A stretch of DNA of 64,000 bases, from assembly GCA_049602155.1 (NCBI GenBank), contig JBMYRH010000002.1, positions 186,001 through 250,000 on the forward strand, written 5' to 3'. How positions within the stretch are numbered: the first letter of the stretch is position 1; every line of letters begins with the position of its first letter. Shown here one piece after another: positions 38,401-44,193 of this stretch. The notes beneath the pieces were generated by a model. It saw only the letters and a list, made by a program, of their open reading frames with translations. It did not search any database and was not told the origin of the DNA. The translations under genes and the position numbers were made by a program. This DNA is from JBMYRH01 sp049602155 (GTDB lineage: Bacteria > Myxococcota_A > UBA9042 > PHBI01 > JBMYRH01).

Positions 38401-39346
38401 TGCAGCTCTCCTCAGACGTCTCCAAGCACACCTCACCGGCGTCGCCGCACACCTTCTCCGTAGGGTGGCACTCAGGGTACTCACCGGGGTTCAGGCTCAG
38501 GCCCGTCTGTGGCTTGAACTCATCGCACTCCGTGACGATGCAGGCGATGCACTCGTCGCTCTGCGCTGTCTCTGGGGTGCAGCTCACAGAATCTCCAAGG
38601 CCACAGGCGCCGACGGCGCAGACGGCCAGTTGAGACCAATCTACGAGGCACTCCATCTCCGCAGACCCCAGAGCTAGGAGTGAAGCCGTCTCTGGCACAG
38701 TGTCGCCGCTCAGGGCGATAATCACAGCCTCTTTAACTGCCGCTTCGTCTCCCGGTGTCTCCCCAAACTGCGCCCATGCCGCGGTGTAGGCGACCTCGAG
38801 GTTATAAAGGATGTAGTGGTGGTAAAGGCCGTTCGGCACACCTTCGAGCAAGAATTTGTGCAGCATGGAGGTGCATGAGCCGGGCTCGCAGCTGGCTGTC
38901 TCATCAGTGCAGGACGTGCCGATGGGGCAGATGCCGCACTCCAGGGGGTTGCAGCTCCCCTCCACACAAGCCTCGTCGTCGCCGCATACTCCACAGGAGC
39001 CGCCGCACCCATCATCACCGCAGATCTTATCGTCACACAGAGGGGTACACTCTGGGCCTGGGACGTCAGCGTCTGCTGTGGTCGTGTCCGTTAACTCCGG
39101 TGTGTCGGCGGGCTCAGCCGGTGTGTCGGCGGGCTCAGGCGTATCGGTGACAGGGCTTGTGTCGCTTGGAGGTGTGCCTGCGTCGAGTGTGACATCCGGG
39201 GCGCCATTTTGTCCCCCGTTTGACTGCGCCTCTTGCTCGGCGATGTAGTCCGAATACCAGCGAGGCTCCTCGGGGCTGAAGCAGCCCGAGAGGCCGAGGC
39301 ACAGGAGGAGCAGCGCAGCGCGGCGCATGATGAAGGGTCGCTGCAT
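32456..39346 (-). CDS. Giant cysteine-rich lipoprotein with fibrinogen-like and C-type-lectin-like ends
   Basis: A 2,296-residue surface protein. It starts with a lipoprotein signal (AALLLLCLGLSGC), then a Thr/Pro/Asp-rich stalk. Repeated knots of the type CGDDGCGGSCGVC occur at least six times, alternating with four larger modules centred on CLxCWxxL. Several CGDGLCD-type repeats (CGDGVCDADQDETPESCAED) also occur. Toward the C-terminus come a fibrinogen-like region (SMTGGGWTLFGVV to YHMRMYGRRS), one DUF4215-type repeat (CGNGQVEFGEACDDGNRA) and a final C-type-lectin-like domain (ACESMGARLVKVES to RSFICEFTP). GGAG lies 8 nt before the ATG at 39346. It follows directly on the PEGA/TPR gene. Architecture suggests adhesion or prey/polymer binding. 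Confidence 0.9.
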   Translation of the reverse strand: MQRPFIMRRAALLLLCLGLSGCFSPEEPRWYSDYIAEQEAQSNGGQNGAPDVTLDAGTPPSDTSPVTDTPEPADTPAEPADTPELTDTTTADADVPGPECTPLCDDKICGDDGCGGSCGVCGDDEACVEGSCNPLECGICPIGTSCTDETASCEPGSCTSMLHKFLLEGVPNGLYHHYILYNLEVAYTAAWAQFGETPGDEAAVKEAVIIALSGDTVPETASLLALGSAEMECLVDWSQLAVCAVGACGLGDSVSCTPETAQSDECIACIVTECDEFKPQTGLSLNPGEYPECHPTEKVCGDAGEVCLETSEESCITLTCGVCDPGALCSDVGQCEPGCEPSCDGKFCGSDGCGGECGDPCLTGTACVDGACIDAACAGLEDAYVAYNTLEPGQVEALDWHQVYKQLTFHVLNRVGQECPAGEPLNIGVLEECAVDAINYLETDDAYTLGVYGATTEGCLNCWADLSVQMQVSCNEPCWDIVTAEQTDAAVSDRCLQCLQQSLVVPEDGETTIASAFQACSGKDFITAGSEACFGGQCACESAEMDCLGPDACALLSDTLESFGLNPQESLDAALNATHSAAIACFTSGYSGYSAATCVSDLLNQGGEWAPPPALAQLVSTTTECLGCWGWLGEMMQEDCGADCAVFDAGCLDCMANPTPGNNKSSVEIFADCSGIWLVEPGALCGDGLCDIGAETPEECPDDCGPHRAILSVDMNCSGHPQGTPVYIMTSLTDPAWQLPLPMFESDDPGVWRRSLAVANQGDAIEYKYLVEEGAEEDLLDNAAAGEEVDDGGCVTGVDWANGYASRKSPAIDGLMTLGTDTFGQCVGCDDVPPNGTVGYLTLQVDLAPVTPLPPGCDLGVQGTWATPTWQPGNSPIFEALEGTLYEASIFAFHGATVDYQFFYDGPECEGDGEGSIILETVAGQLCMGGPGTVAHRSFQMPESGNPTVGPVCWSSCAPCGPSPAECNNNGTCEAALGETVANCVDCGGQSFCGDGVCDADQDETPESCAEDCTSPAECGDGLCEQSEVDSCPEDCCAGSCGGNTCGWDGCTGVCGSSCPEAELCVNGNCSDGGIENACNGVDQQLLDEYAMDLSGNLLQNTRNDAYSCAVVLGQDAPLDALVDCTAKASNGDSGGGTPNLHGYSSVEVSYDCLACWGELGVCVTSKCDDVCVNGEPSVACKECIADQCDFAECSGMSMFGTDCTPVCGGKDCGDDGCGGTCGECGLNEICDNGGVCVTPSCQPGIATCANTSSREVCSANGMTLTTENCPAQSACLGGECVSCDGDPETQPAAAPYVCNPYCPAEVSCDDSTDLCAVTGQDATEACGIITGLGEAGATCEVSTDCLPGHVCDTDAGDPAVCRALCIDNSDCESGICSGSVSIGTDSVRTCESIACEPDCGALQESCGQDDGCGGVCSGCPEGEVCDPGSLTCVEDSPCQAFCSAMSATCDSELSTQDWGDEGCLAACNSWPKSGSDNPNTLPYEHSLACRQHYLEEAVAASAAAEPTQGFCDLAGLYSGHCIDLGLSWPDDAQSTGACPDASGPGSAGCPYRLNQALIDGPDGFCEEGQDAYTLNLGVAVAAAVPWSFTLEEAGPSTFIASGDGGPIDAEEGLDAGPVSMNRAIEIPHLPGKALSFVLTVTLDNCPNGQEACTSERRVNFRADFCPPVVDFLTPSDPGVSLSAGADNVTVFLSGVEEGTQYIVSTVCGETTVNEVEVTTTSANATDEDETQRITLSVDTASASPELEGCSVNLGAKDLVGNTTTTSQEVILATAGCVPTCGLAHDVEDCHLTNGGCTANCGQSDGCGGVCPSCPSQCSQWFNALDAQDSGRYQITANDVDETVYCHHGNGDGFLSMTGGGWTLFGVVADDGQNTWTASNAAVWEEPPNDPILPAMDELDQDYASPVAIAKTAYTELAFAHHAAQAKAWLSYGIPRSNIAKFIQNAEDTSGTDCKAQPEGIPLHDYFPKDLDLNACTDSGSCASVASNNLVADCLCDTNLYISIYSWFGQCEGCGDAQDLRSVGPTWHVAGQNGCGFDAPGALGSLGPNTDGDLTEVEATTLGYAEALGLNTGLNSSGTNTPGINNYHMRMYGRRSTCGNGQVEFGEACDDGNRANDRSCSADCRLHPHCGETGPDGDPAAFGQVASFGESLYAICPSSKGRFPASHACESMGARLVKVESIAEQSALVEAISDAHSGEMIGLFGDLSFWLGLNRSQGAWGGDNWDLLKWPDETVISISDPQGFFPQAEPNDNAIWMNTQGNDSVYLIADEDSDDFQLWGISAKSEQRSFICEFTP
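39097..39138. repeat. 21-bp perfect tandem duplication in the stalk of the giant lipoprotein
   Basis: Two identical 21-bp copies (39097-39117 and 39118-39138) encode the PADTP-type stalk repeats next to the lipid anchor, a likely site of length change. Confidence 0.85.
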
Positions 39347-39347
39347 C

Positions 39348-40418
39348 TCAAAAGCTCCATGCAGCTGCGCCATAGGCGCCGCCTTTGGTGGGGGTCAGCC
39401 CAAAGCTCGCGGACTGAGACTCCGGCTCGGTCAAGAGCATCCAGACGATGCCGCCGGCAGCGGCCGCGAGGGCGGCGCCGTAGAGGATCCCCGCGCTGAG
39501 CTGATAGGTCTGGATGTTGTCGATCGTCCCTTCCCACTCCAAGGCCTTCTCGGCGAGGTTGGCCCCGCCTGGGCTCTGTGTCTGGAGGGCTTCAGCGGTC
39601 TTGTTCGCCTCGCCCGCTAGGACGCTCATGGCGACCCCTGTCACGGCCATCGCGCCGGCGGCGCCGATGGTGATCCATGGGCCCCACTGAGGCGCTGGTT
39701 CTCCGACGCTCAAGGAGGTGCTGACGGATGCGTCGATGGGCGACGGGGTGGGGGTGACCAAGGGATCCGCCGTGGCGCGTACCGGAGCGTCCGGAGCGAG
39801 GCGCTTCAAGGTGACCTTGACCGGGTGTGCGCCCCCTGCGCGCACTCTGAGGGATTGCGTATGAGGCGCGTACCCTGAGAACTCGACGAGGATCGTGTGC
39901 TCCCCCGCGAAGAGGGTCGTGCCGTGGGGGCTCACCGCGTCCTCGTCTGCGCCACCTTGCCTGCCATCGATGAAGACCTTAGCCCCCGGGGGCGTGGTGA
40001 CGATCGAGACAAAGCCATGGGTGGACTCCACGTCCCTCTCGAGCTGCTCTAAGTCGGCGGTCGCTCGCTTCCGGCGGTTCTTCCACTTGAGCGGCATCAG
40101 CTCAAGCTGCCCCTTGGTCTGCTTCAAAAAGCGCCGATAGTATTCAATGGCGTACTGGGGCTCGTTGCGCTCGCGATAGGTCAGGGCGACCGCCAACAGC
40201 ATTTGCCAAGTGCGCCCCTCGTCACCCGTGCTCAGCGCGAGCGCCGCTTTGAAGTTGCTCAGCGCGTCGTCGAGCTTCCCGGACTTGAGCGCAGCTTTGC
40301 CAGCGCTGTAGTGCGTCTCGATCTCTGGCGCCTCCGCGCGGACGTCACCGTTAGGGACGCTCACGAGGGCGATCGTCACGGTGAGGGCGAAGAGCAGAGA
40401 TTTGAGCGACCGAAGCAC
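39348..40418 (-). CDS. TPR and PEGA-domain protein
   Basis: The 356-residue product has a signal peptide (SLLFALTVTIALVSVPNGDVRA), two or so TPR helices (HYSAGKAALKSGKLDDALSN, then AVALTYRERNEPQYAIEYYR), a PEGA domain near 165-245 (VSIVTTPPGAKVFIDGRQG, LFAGEHTILVEFSGYAPHTQ), and two C-terminal membrane helices (WITIGAAGAMAVTGVAMSVL and LYGAALAAAAGGIVWMLL). PEGA proteins are surface or cell-wall-linked and abundant in Myxococcota. The GTG at 40418 fits the signal peptide. It ends 1 nt before the start of the giant lipoprotein gene, so both are likely one operon. Confidence 0.85.
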   Translation of the reverse strand: MLRSLKSLLFALTVTIALVSVPNGDVRAEAPEIETHYSAGKAALKSGKLDDALSNFKAALALSTGDEGRTWQMLLAVALTYRERNEPQYAIEYYRRFLKQTKGQLELMPLKWKNRRKRATADLEQLERDVESTHGFVSIVTTPPGAKVFIDGRQGGADEDAVSPHGTTLFAGEHTILVEFSGYAPHTQSLRVRAGGAHPVKVTLKRLAPDAPVRATADPLVTPTPSPIDASVSTSLSVGEPAPQWGPWITIGAAGAMAVTGVAMSVLAGEANKTAEALQTQSPGGANLAEKALEWEGTIDNIQTYQLSAGILYGAALAAAAGGIVWMLLTEPESQSASFGLTPTKGGAYGAAAWSF

Positions 40419-40450
40419 GTCGGAGTGACCATCAGGCACGGGTTGGGGGG

Positions 40451-40480
40451 AGGATAACGCCCCTGCACGTTGACGTACAA
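40451..40480 (-). promoter_or_regulatory. Candidate promoter of the PEGA-giant lipoprotein operon
   Basis: Minus strand TTGTAC (40480-40475) and TATCCT (40456-40451) are 18 nt apart in the 109-bp gap to the divergent sigma factor. Confidence 0.45.
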
Positions 40481-40497
40481 CCGATGCTTCATAGATC
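40470..40497 (+). promoter_or_regulatory. Weak candidate promoter of the ECF sigma gene
   Basis: TTGACG at 40470-40475 and TAGATC at 40492-40497, 16 nt apart. It overlaps the divergent PEGA promoter, so the two might exclude each other. No standard ECF AAC/CGTC pair with correct spacing was found. Confidence 0.3.
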
Positions 40498-40527
40498 GAA
40501 ACCAGAACTGCGCCGTCTACCCTCTCT

Positions 40528-41181
40528 ATGCGAGACGAAATAAGACAACGAGAGGCCGCGCGCCACCGCGCATTACTGGCTGGTGACCCTGTCGCCTTTA
40601 CCCACTTCATGCGGGCACATGAGAACCGGGTCTTCCGAATCGCTCTGCGGTGGCTCCGATCGGTCGAAGAGGCCCAGGACGTGACCCAAGACGTCTTCTT
40701 GACCTTGAGCCGGAAGCTCTCCCAGTTTGAAGGAGACGCGCGTTTATCCACCTGGATCTATCGGGTGGCCGTGAACCACGCCAAGAACCGGCTGCGTTAC
40801 TTGTCTCGCCGGCGAACCCGAGCTCATGAAGCCTGGGACGAGCGCCACAAAGAACCCGAGTACACGCGCGGTCAGCACACCCTCCCAGGGCCTCATGATG
40901 TGTTGGTGGGGCGTGAGTTGGCGAGTCACTTGGAGGCTGCGTTGGCGACACTCTCCCCGATGCATCGTCAGATGGTCCTTTGGCGTGACCTGGATGGCTG
41001 GACGTACGAGGCCATCGCCACGCAGCTCGGGCTGCCACAGGGGACTGTGAAGAGCCGCTTGCATCGCGCTCGAGCCCAACTTAGGGCGCTCCTCGCGGCG
41101 CAGAACATTGGCCCTGTCAACGGAGCGCCAACCAGTCGACGTCGCGCTGGTAGCCGAGGGCCTGAAGGCGACCGGCGATGA
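40528..41181 (+). CDS. ECF-type RNA polymerase sigma factor
   Basis: The 217-residue protein has sigma region 2 at about 27-90 (HENRVFRIALRWLRSVEEAQ, DVTQDVFLTLSRKL, STWIYRVAVNHAKNRLR) and region 4 at about 142-190 (LSPMHRQMVLWRDLDGWTYE, then GLPQGTVKSRLHRARAQLR). No region 3 is present, so it is an ECF factor. No anti-sigma gene is adjacent. The last 65 nt overlap the convergent glycosyltransferase gene, giving a basic tail. It is divergent from the PEGA/giant lipoprotein operon, a likely but unproven target. Confidence 0.92.
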   Translation: MRDEIRQREAARHRALLAGDPVAFTHFMRAHENRVFRIALRWLRSVEEAQDVTQDVFLTLSRKLSQFEGDARLSTWIYRVAVNHAKNRLRYLSRRRTRAHEAWDERHKEPEYTRGQHTLPGPHDVLVGRELASHLEAALATLSPMHRQMVLWRDLDGWTYEAIATQLGLPQGTVKSRLHRARAQLRALLAAQNIGPVNGAPTSRRRAGSRGPEGDRR

Positions 41182-42139
41182 GGGGGCGCGCGCCCGGCGC
41201 CGCGACCGCGACGAGCACCATGCGGCCGTCGGGGGGGCCCAAGTCATCCGCGTGGACGATGGGCACGCCGTGGCCCACCACGCGCCCGACCTTCGCGGCA
41301 TCGATGTCGATGATGTCGTCCACGATTGCCCCGGCCTCGTGGAGCGCCCTGACGTAGCGCTTGCCGCACTTGCCGCCCCCCCAGACACGGCAGTTACGGT
41401 CGGCGAGGGGGCCCGCAGCGAGGTGCCGGGCGACGAGCTCTAAGAGGGCGCGCTTGCTGGTCAGCTTGGGGTCGGTGCGGGTCATGCGCTGATCGTGATC
41501 GCGCCAAGTCACGAGGACCTCGGGGACCATGCCAAAGACGTGCCCCTCTTGGAGCATTCGTAACCAGAGGTCGTGATCTTCTCCAAAGTCACCATCACGG
41601 TAGCCGCCGAGGTCTGCGACCACGTGACGCCGGAACATCACCGCTGGGTGCACGACTGGGATGTCGATGAAGCGGGCAGCGCGGATGTCCTCGGGGGTGA
41701 GGCATGCGTTCAGTCGCGCAACCAAGCGCGTCATGCCCGGCCCGGCGGGGCCTCCATCGACCGACTGGCTCATGACCTGAGTCGTGCAGAGCGCCCAGTC
41801 TGGGTGGGCCGTCATCGCATCTCGCTGCCGGGCGAGGCGCTCAGGTGCCATCCGGTCGTCGGAGTCGAAGCGCGCGATGAGCGTCGCCTGGGCTCGCGAG
41901 AGCCCCAGGTTCAGGGCCGGCACGATCCCTTGCGTTGGGCTCTCGAGGACTCGAATGGAGTCGGAGCGCGCCTCCCACCGGCGGGCGATGGCGGCGCTCC
42001 CGTCATCTGGGCCGTTGAGGATCACCAGCGCCTCGAAGTTGACCCCCCGCTGGGCGGCCACGTCGCTCAGCGCGTCGTCGAGGGTCCCCTCTGCGCGATA
42101 GACGGGCAGGAGGAGGCTGACCTCAGGAGTGTCACTCAC
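41117..42139 (-). CDS. Family 2 glycosyltransferase with C-terminal Rossmann-like domain
   Basis: The 340-residue protein has a GT-A family 2 domain (VSLLLPVYRAEGTLDDALSD, the DXD-type RFDSDDRMAPERL and GEDHDLWLRML) that would move a sugar from a nucleotide donor. From about residue 248 a second domain begins CRVWGGGKCGKRYVRALHEA, with a GxGxxG-like turn, then VGHGVPIVHADDLGP. It resembles the nucleotide-binding start of PglD-type or thioester-reductase-like proteins. There is no signal or membrane helix. GTG start at 42139 overlaps the preceding stop by 8 nt. Confidence 0.9.
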   Translation of the reverse strand: MSDTPEVSLLLPVYRAEGTLDDALSDVAAQRGVNFEALVILNGPDDGSAAIARRWEARSDSIRVLESPTQGIVPALNLGLSRAQATLIARFDSDDRMAPERLARQRDAMTAHPDWALCTTQVMSQSVDGGPAGPGMTRLVARLNACLTPEDIRAARFIDIPVVHPAVMFRRHVVADLGGYRDGDFGEDHDLWLRMLQEGHVFGMVPEVLVTWRDHDQRMTRTDPKLTSKRALLELVARHLAAGPLADRNCRVWGGGKCGKRYVRALHEAGAIVDDIIDIDAAKVGRVVGHGVPIVHADDLGPPDGRMVLVAVAAPGARPLIAGRLQALGYQRDVDWLALR

Positions 42140-42551
42140 CGACGCGCTGGAAATTGAGGGTCGTCGCTTTGCCCTTGTCGTTGACGTAGACGACCTGCGC
42201 GCGTCCGTTTCCGACCGACACAGTGTTGAAGCAGCCTGCTTTGCGCTTTGCGTTGCAGATGACCTGCTGGAGGGTGTGGACGCCGAGCGGTGTCTTCACA
42301 GCCAGGTGGCGCGTCACGTCGGTCTCCATCCCTTCGCCGCCTTTGCCCATCTTGACGGCCGTCCCTGAGACAGTGATGGGGACAGCGGGGGCTTTGACGC
42401 CCTTGGGGGGCTGGAGGTGAAAGCCGTCCGCCGTGCGTGTCAGCGCCAGGGGAGGGCCTTGCTCGCCCTTGAGGACCCACGTCGCGTCTGCGCCTGGGAG
42501 GACGATGGAGCAGAGCCAAAGGATGATGTGGAGCGTGAAGTCGATGGTCAT
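42132..42551 (-). CDS. Small secreted protein of unknown function
   Basis: The 139-residue product has a signal peptide (FTLHIILWLCSIVLPGADA) and a small beta-type mature part with one cysteine pair (VICNAKRKAGCFNTV). GGAGG lies 5 nt before the ATG. I do not recognise the family. It sits between the SDR gene and the glycosyltransferase, overlapping the latter, and all three share orientation. Confidence 0.78.
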   Translation of the reverse strand: MTIDFTLHIILWLCSIVLPGADATWVLKGEQGPPLALTRTADGFHLQPPKGVKAPAVPITVSGTAVKMGKGGEGMETDVTRHLAVKTPLGVHTLQQVICNAKRKAGCFNTVSVGNGRAQVVYVNDKGKATTLNFQRVGE

Positions 42552-42578
42552 GGTGTCCTCCAAGTCAGGGGGCTGAGG

Positions 42579-44096
42579 TTACCAGTCTGTGGGCTTGTAG
42601 TCCTTCAAGAACTGACCCCAGACATGCTCCCCGGTTTGAAAGCCGTGGAAGATGGGGTCGACGATGCGCGCGGCGCCGTCGACGATGTCGACGGGGGGGT
42701 GGAAGTTGTGCTTCTCGCGCTTCATCTCGGCTTGCACGACGGGGTCCTCATCAGTGACCCAGCCGGTGTCGACGCTGTTCATGTGGATGCCATCGTCGAT
42801 GTAATCCAACGCTGACGTGCGCGTCATCATGTTGAGGGACGCCTTGGCCATGTTCGTGTGCGGATGTTTGTCCGTCTTGAAGGTCTTGTAGAACTGACCT
42901 TCCATCGCCGAGACGTTCACGATGTGCTTGTCCCGGGTCGGGACCGCGGCCATCAGCGGCTTGAGCCGGGCGTTCATGATGAAAGGCGCGACCGCGTTCA
43001 CGAGGTGGACCTCGATCAGCTCGATGGTCGGGACGTCGGCGAGCTTTAGTCGCCAACTGTTGACTGTGCGAAGGTCGACTTGCTGGAGGTCCTGGTCGTA
43101 GCGCCCCTCGGGGAAGAGGTGGTTGCCGCGCTCTTGATCTTCAGGGAGGAGCTCGACCTGGGTCAGCTCGGCAGAGGAGAGGTTGGAGCCCGCCCCCTCG
43201 AAGGTGACCAGCTCTTTGCCCATCGGCGTATGCTCACGGCCCAGCGCGAGGAGCTTTGACTCGGCCGTCGGCAAGGCCTCTAGGGCCCCTGTCTCGTGGG
43301 AGATGAGGTGGTTGTAGAAGCCCGGGGGACGCCGGACTGTTTGGCAGGCGTTGTTGATGATGAAGTCGAGGCGGTGCAGGTTCTCCAGCAGGTGCTGACA
43401 GAATGCCTCGACGCTGGGCGTGTGGCGCAGGTCGACGCCGTGGATATGGACGCGCTCGCTCCAGTCAGCGAAGTCCTCCTCGGCGGCGTAGCGCTTGGCA
43501 GCGTCGCGCGGGAAGCGCGTGACGACGTGGACCGAGCAGCCGGAGCGCAGGAGCATGATGGCGGCCTGAAACCCGATCTTCACGCGCGCCCCGGTGACCA
43601 GGGCGACCCGCCCCTTGAGGTCCGCCTCTGGGTGCCGCTTGGCGTAGTTGAAGTCCCCGCACTCGACGCACATCTGATCGTAAAAGGCGTGCACAAGGGT
43701 GTACTGCTTGCGACAGCAGTAACAGGACTGTGCCTCGAGGGTCTCACCGAGTGGCTTTTCCTTCGAGCCATCGAAGAGGGCCTTGCGGCGCGGTGTCAGG
43801 AAGATCGGGTTGCCTCGAAGTCGACGGATCCCGGTCTGGTCGAGCAGAGCGTTGTCCTTCTTTTTCCGGACGTGCTTGCTCTGCTTGATGCGCGCTCGGC
43901 CGAGCGCCCTCCGAGCGAGCTTGTCGGGGCGAGAGGTGCGGCCAGCGGCGATGAGCAGCCGCTCTCGCTCTTCTGTGGGGACCGCGGCCAAGAGCGCACG
44001 ATTGGCGACCACCGCTTCGAGGACGGCGATGGTTGTCTGGATCGCGTCATCGTCGAGTGCAGAGGGGCCAGGCTCGTTCTGTGCGTCGTCGCTCAT
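42579..44096 (-). CDS. SDR-fold protein with N-terminal zinc-binding-type region and no catalytic Tyr
   Basis: The 505-residue protein has a charged helical N-terminus, then a four-to-five-cysteine segment (C125, C127, C128, C143 and C146: SCYCCRKQ and MCVECGDF) before an SDR Rossmann domain from about 160. The domain has TGARVKIG for NAD(P) binding, FIINNACQTVRR and IVNVSAMEGQF. The active-site YxxxK is replaced by TNMAK, and the segment between Ser and Lys is about 5 residues longer than usual. It also has a large insert near 275-335. Binding of dinucleotide is likely; normal SDR catalysis is doubtful. Confidence 0.88.
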   Translation of the reverse strand: MSDDAQNEPGPSALDDDAIQTTIAVLEAVVANRALLAAVPTEERERLLIAAGRTSRPDKLARRALGRARIKQSKHVRKKKDNALLDQTGIRRLRGNPIFLTPRRKALFDGSKEKPLGETLEAQSCYCCRKQYTLVHAFYDQMCVECGDFNYAKRHPEADLKGRVALVTGARVKIGFQAAIMLLRSGCSVHVVTRFPRDAAKRYAAEEDFADWSERVHIHGVDLRHTPSVEAFCQHLLENLHRLDFIINNACQTVRRPPGFYNHLISHETGALEALPTAESKLLALGREHTPMGKELVTFEGAGSNLSSAELTQVELLPEDQERGNHLFPEGRYDQDLQQVDLRTVNSWRLKLADVPTIELIEVHLVNAVAPFIMNARLKPLMAAVPTRDKHIVNVSAMEGQFYKTFKTDKHPHTNMAKASLNMMTRTSALDYIDDGIHMNSVDTGWVTDEDPVVQAEMKREKHNFHPPVDIVDGAARIVDPIFHGFQTGEHVWGQFLKDYKPTDW

Positions 44097-44193
44097 CGTG
44101 GTCCGCTACCTCATCGAAGGACGCACGCCTGCTACAGCACTCTGGGGGCGTGAGCAAGCGTCGGGTGGTGTCGGTGAACGACCGACAGACGAT

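Noticed and set aside
37226..38677. 483-codon plus-strand frame opposite the giant lipoprotein
   Set aside because: Composition follows the cysteine-rich gene on the other strand; no start signal or domain.
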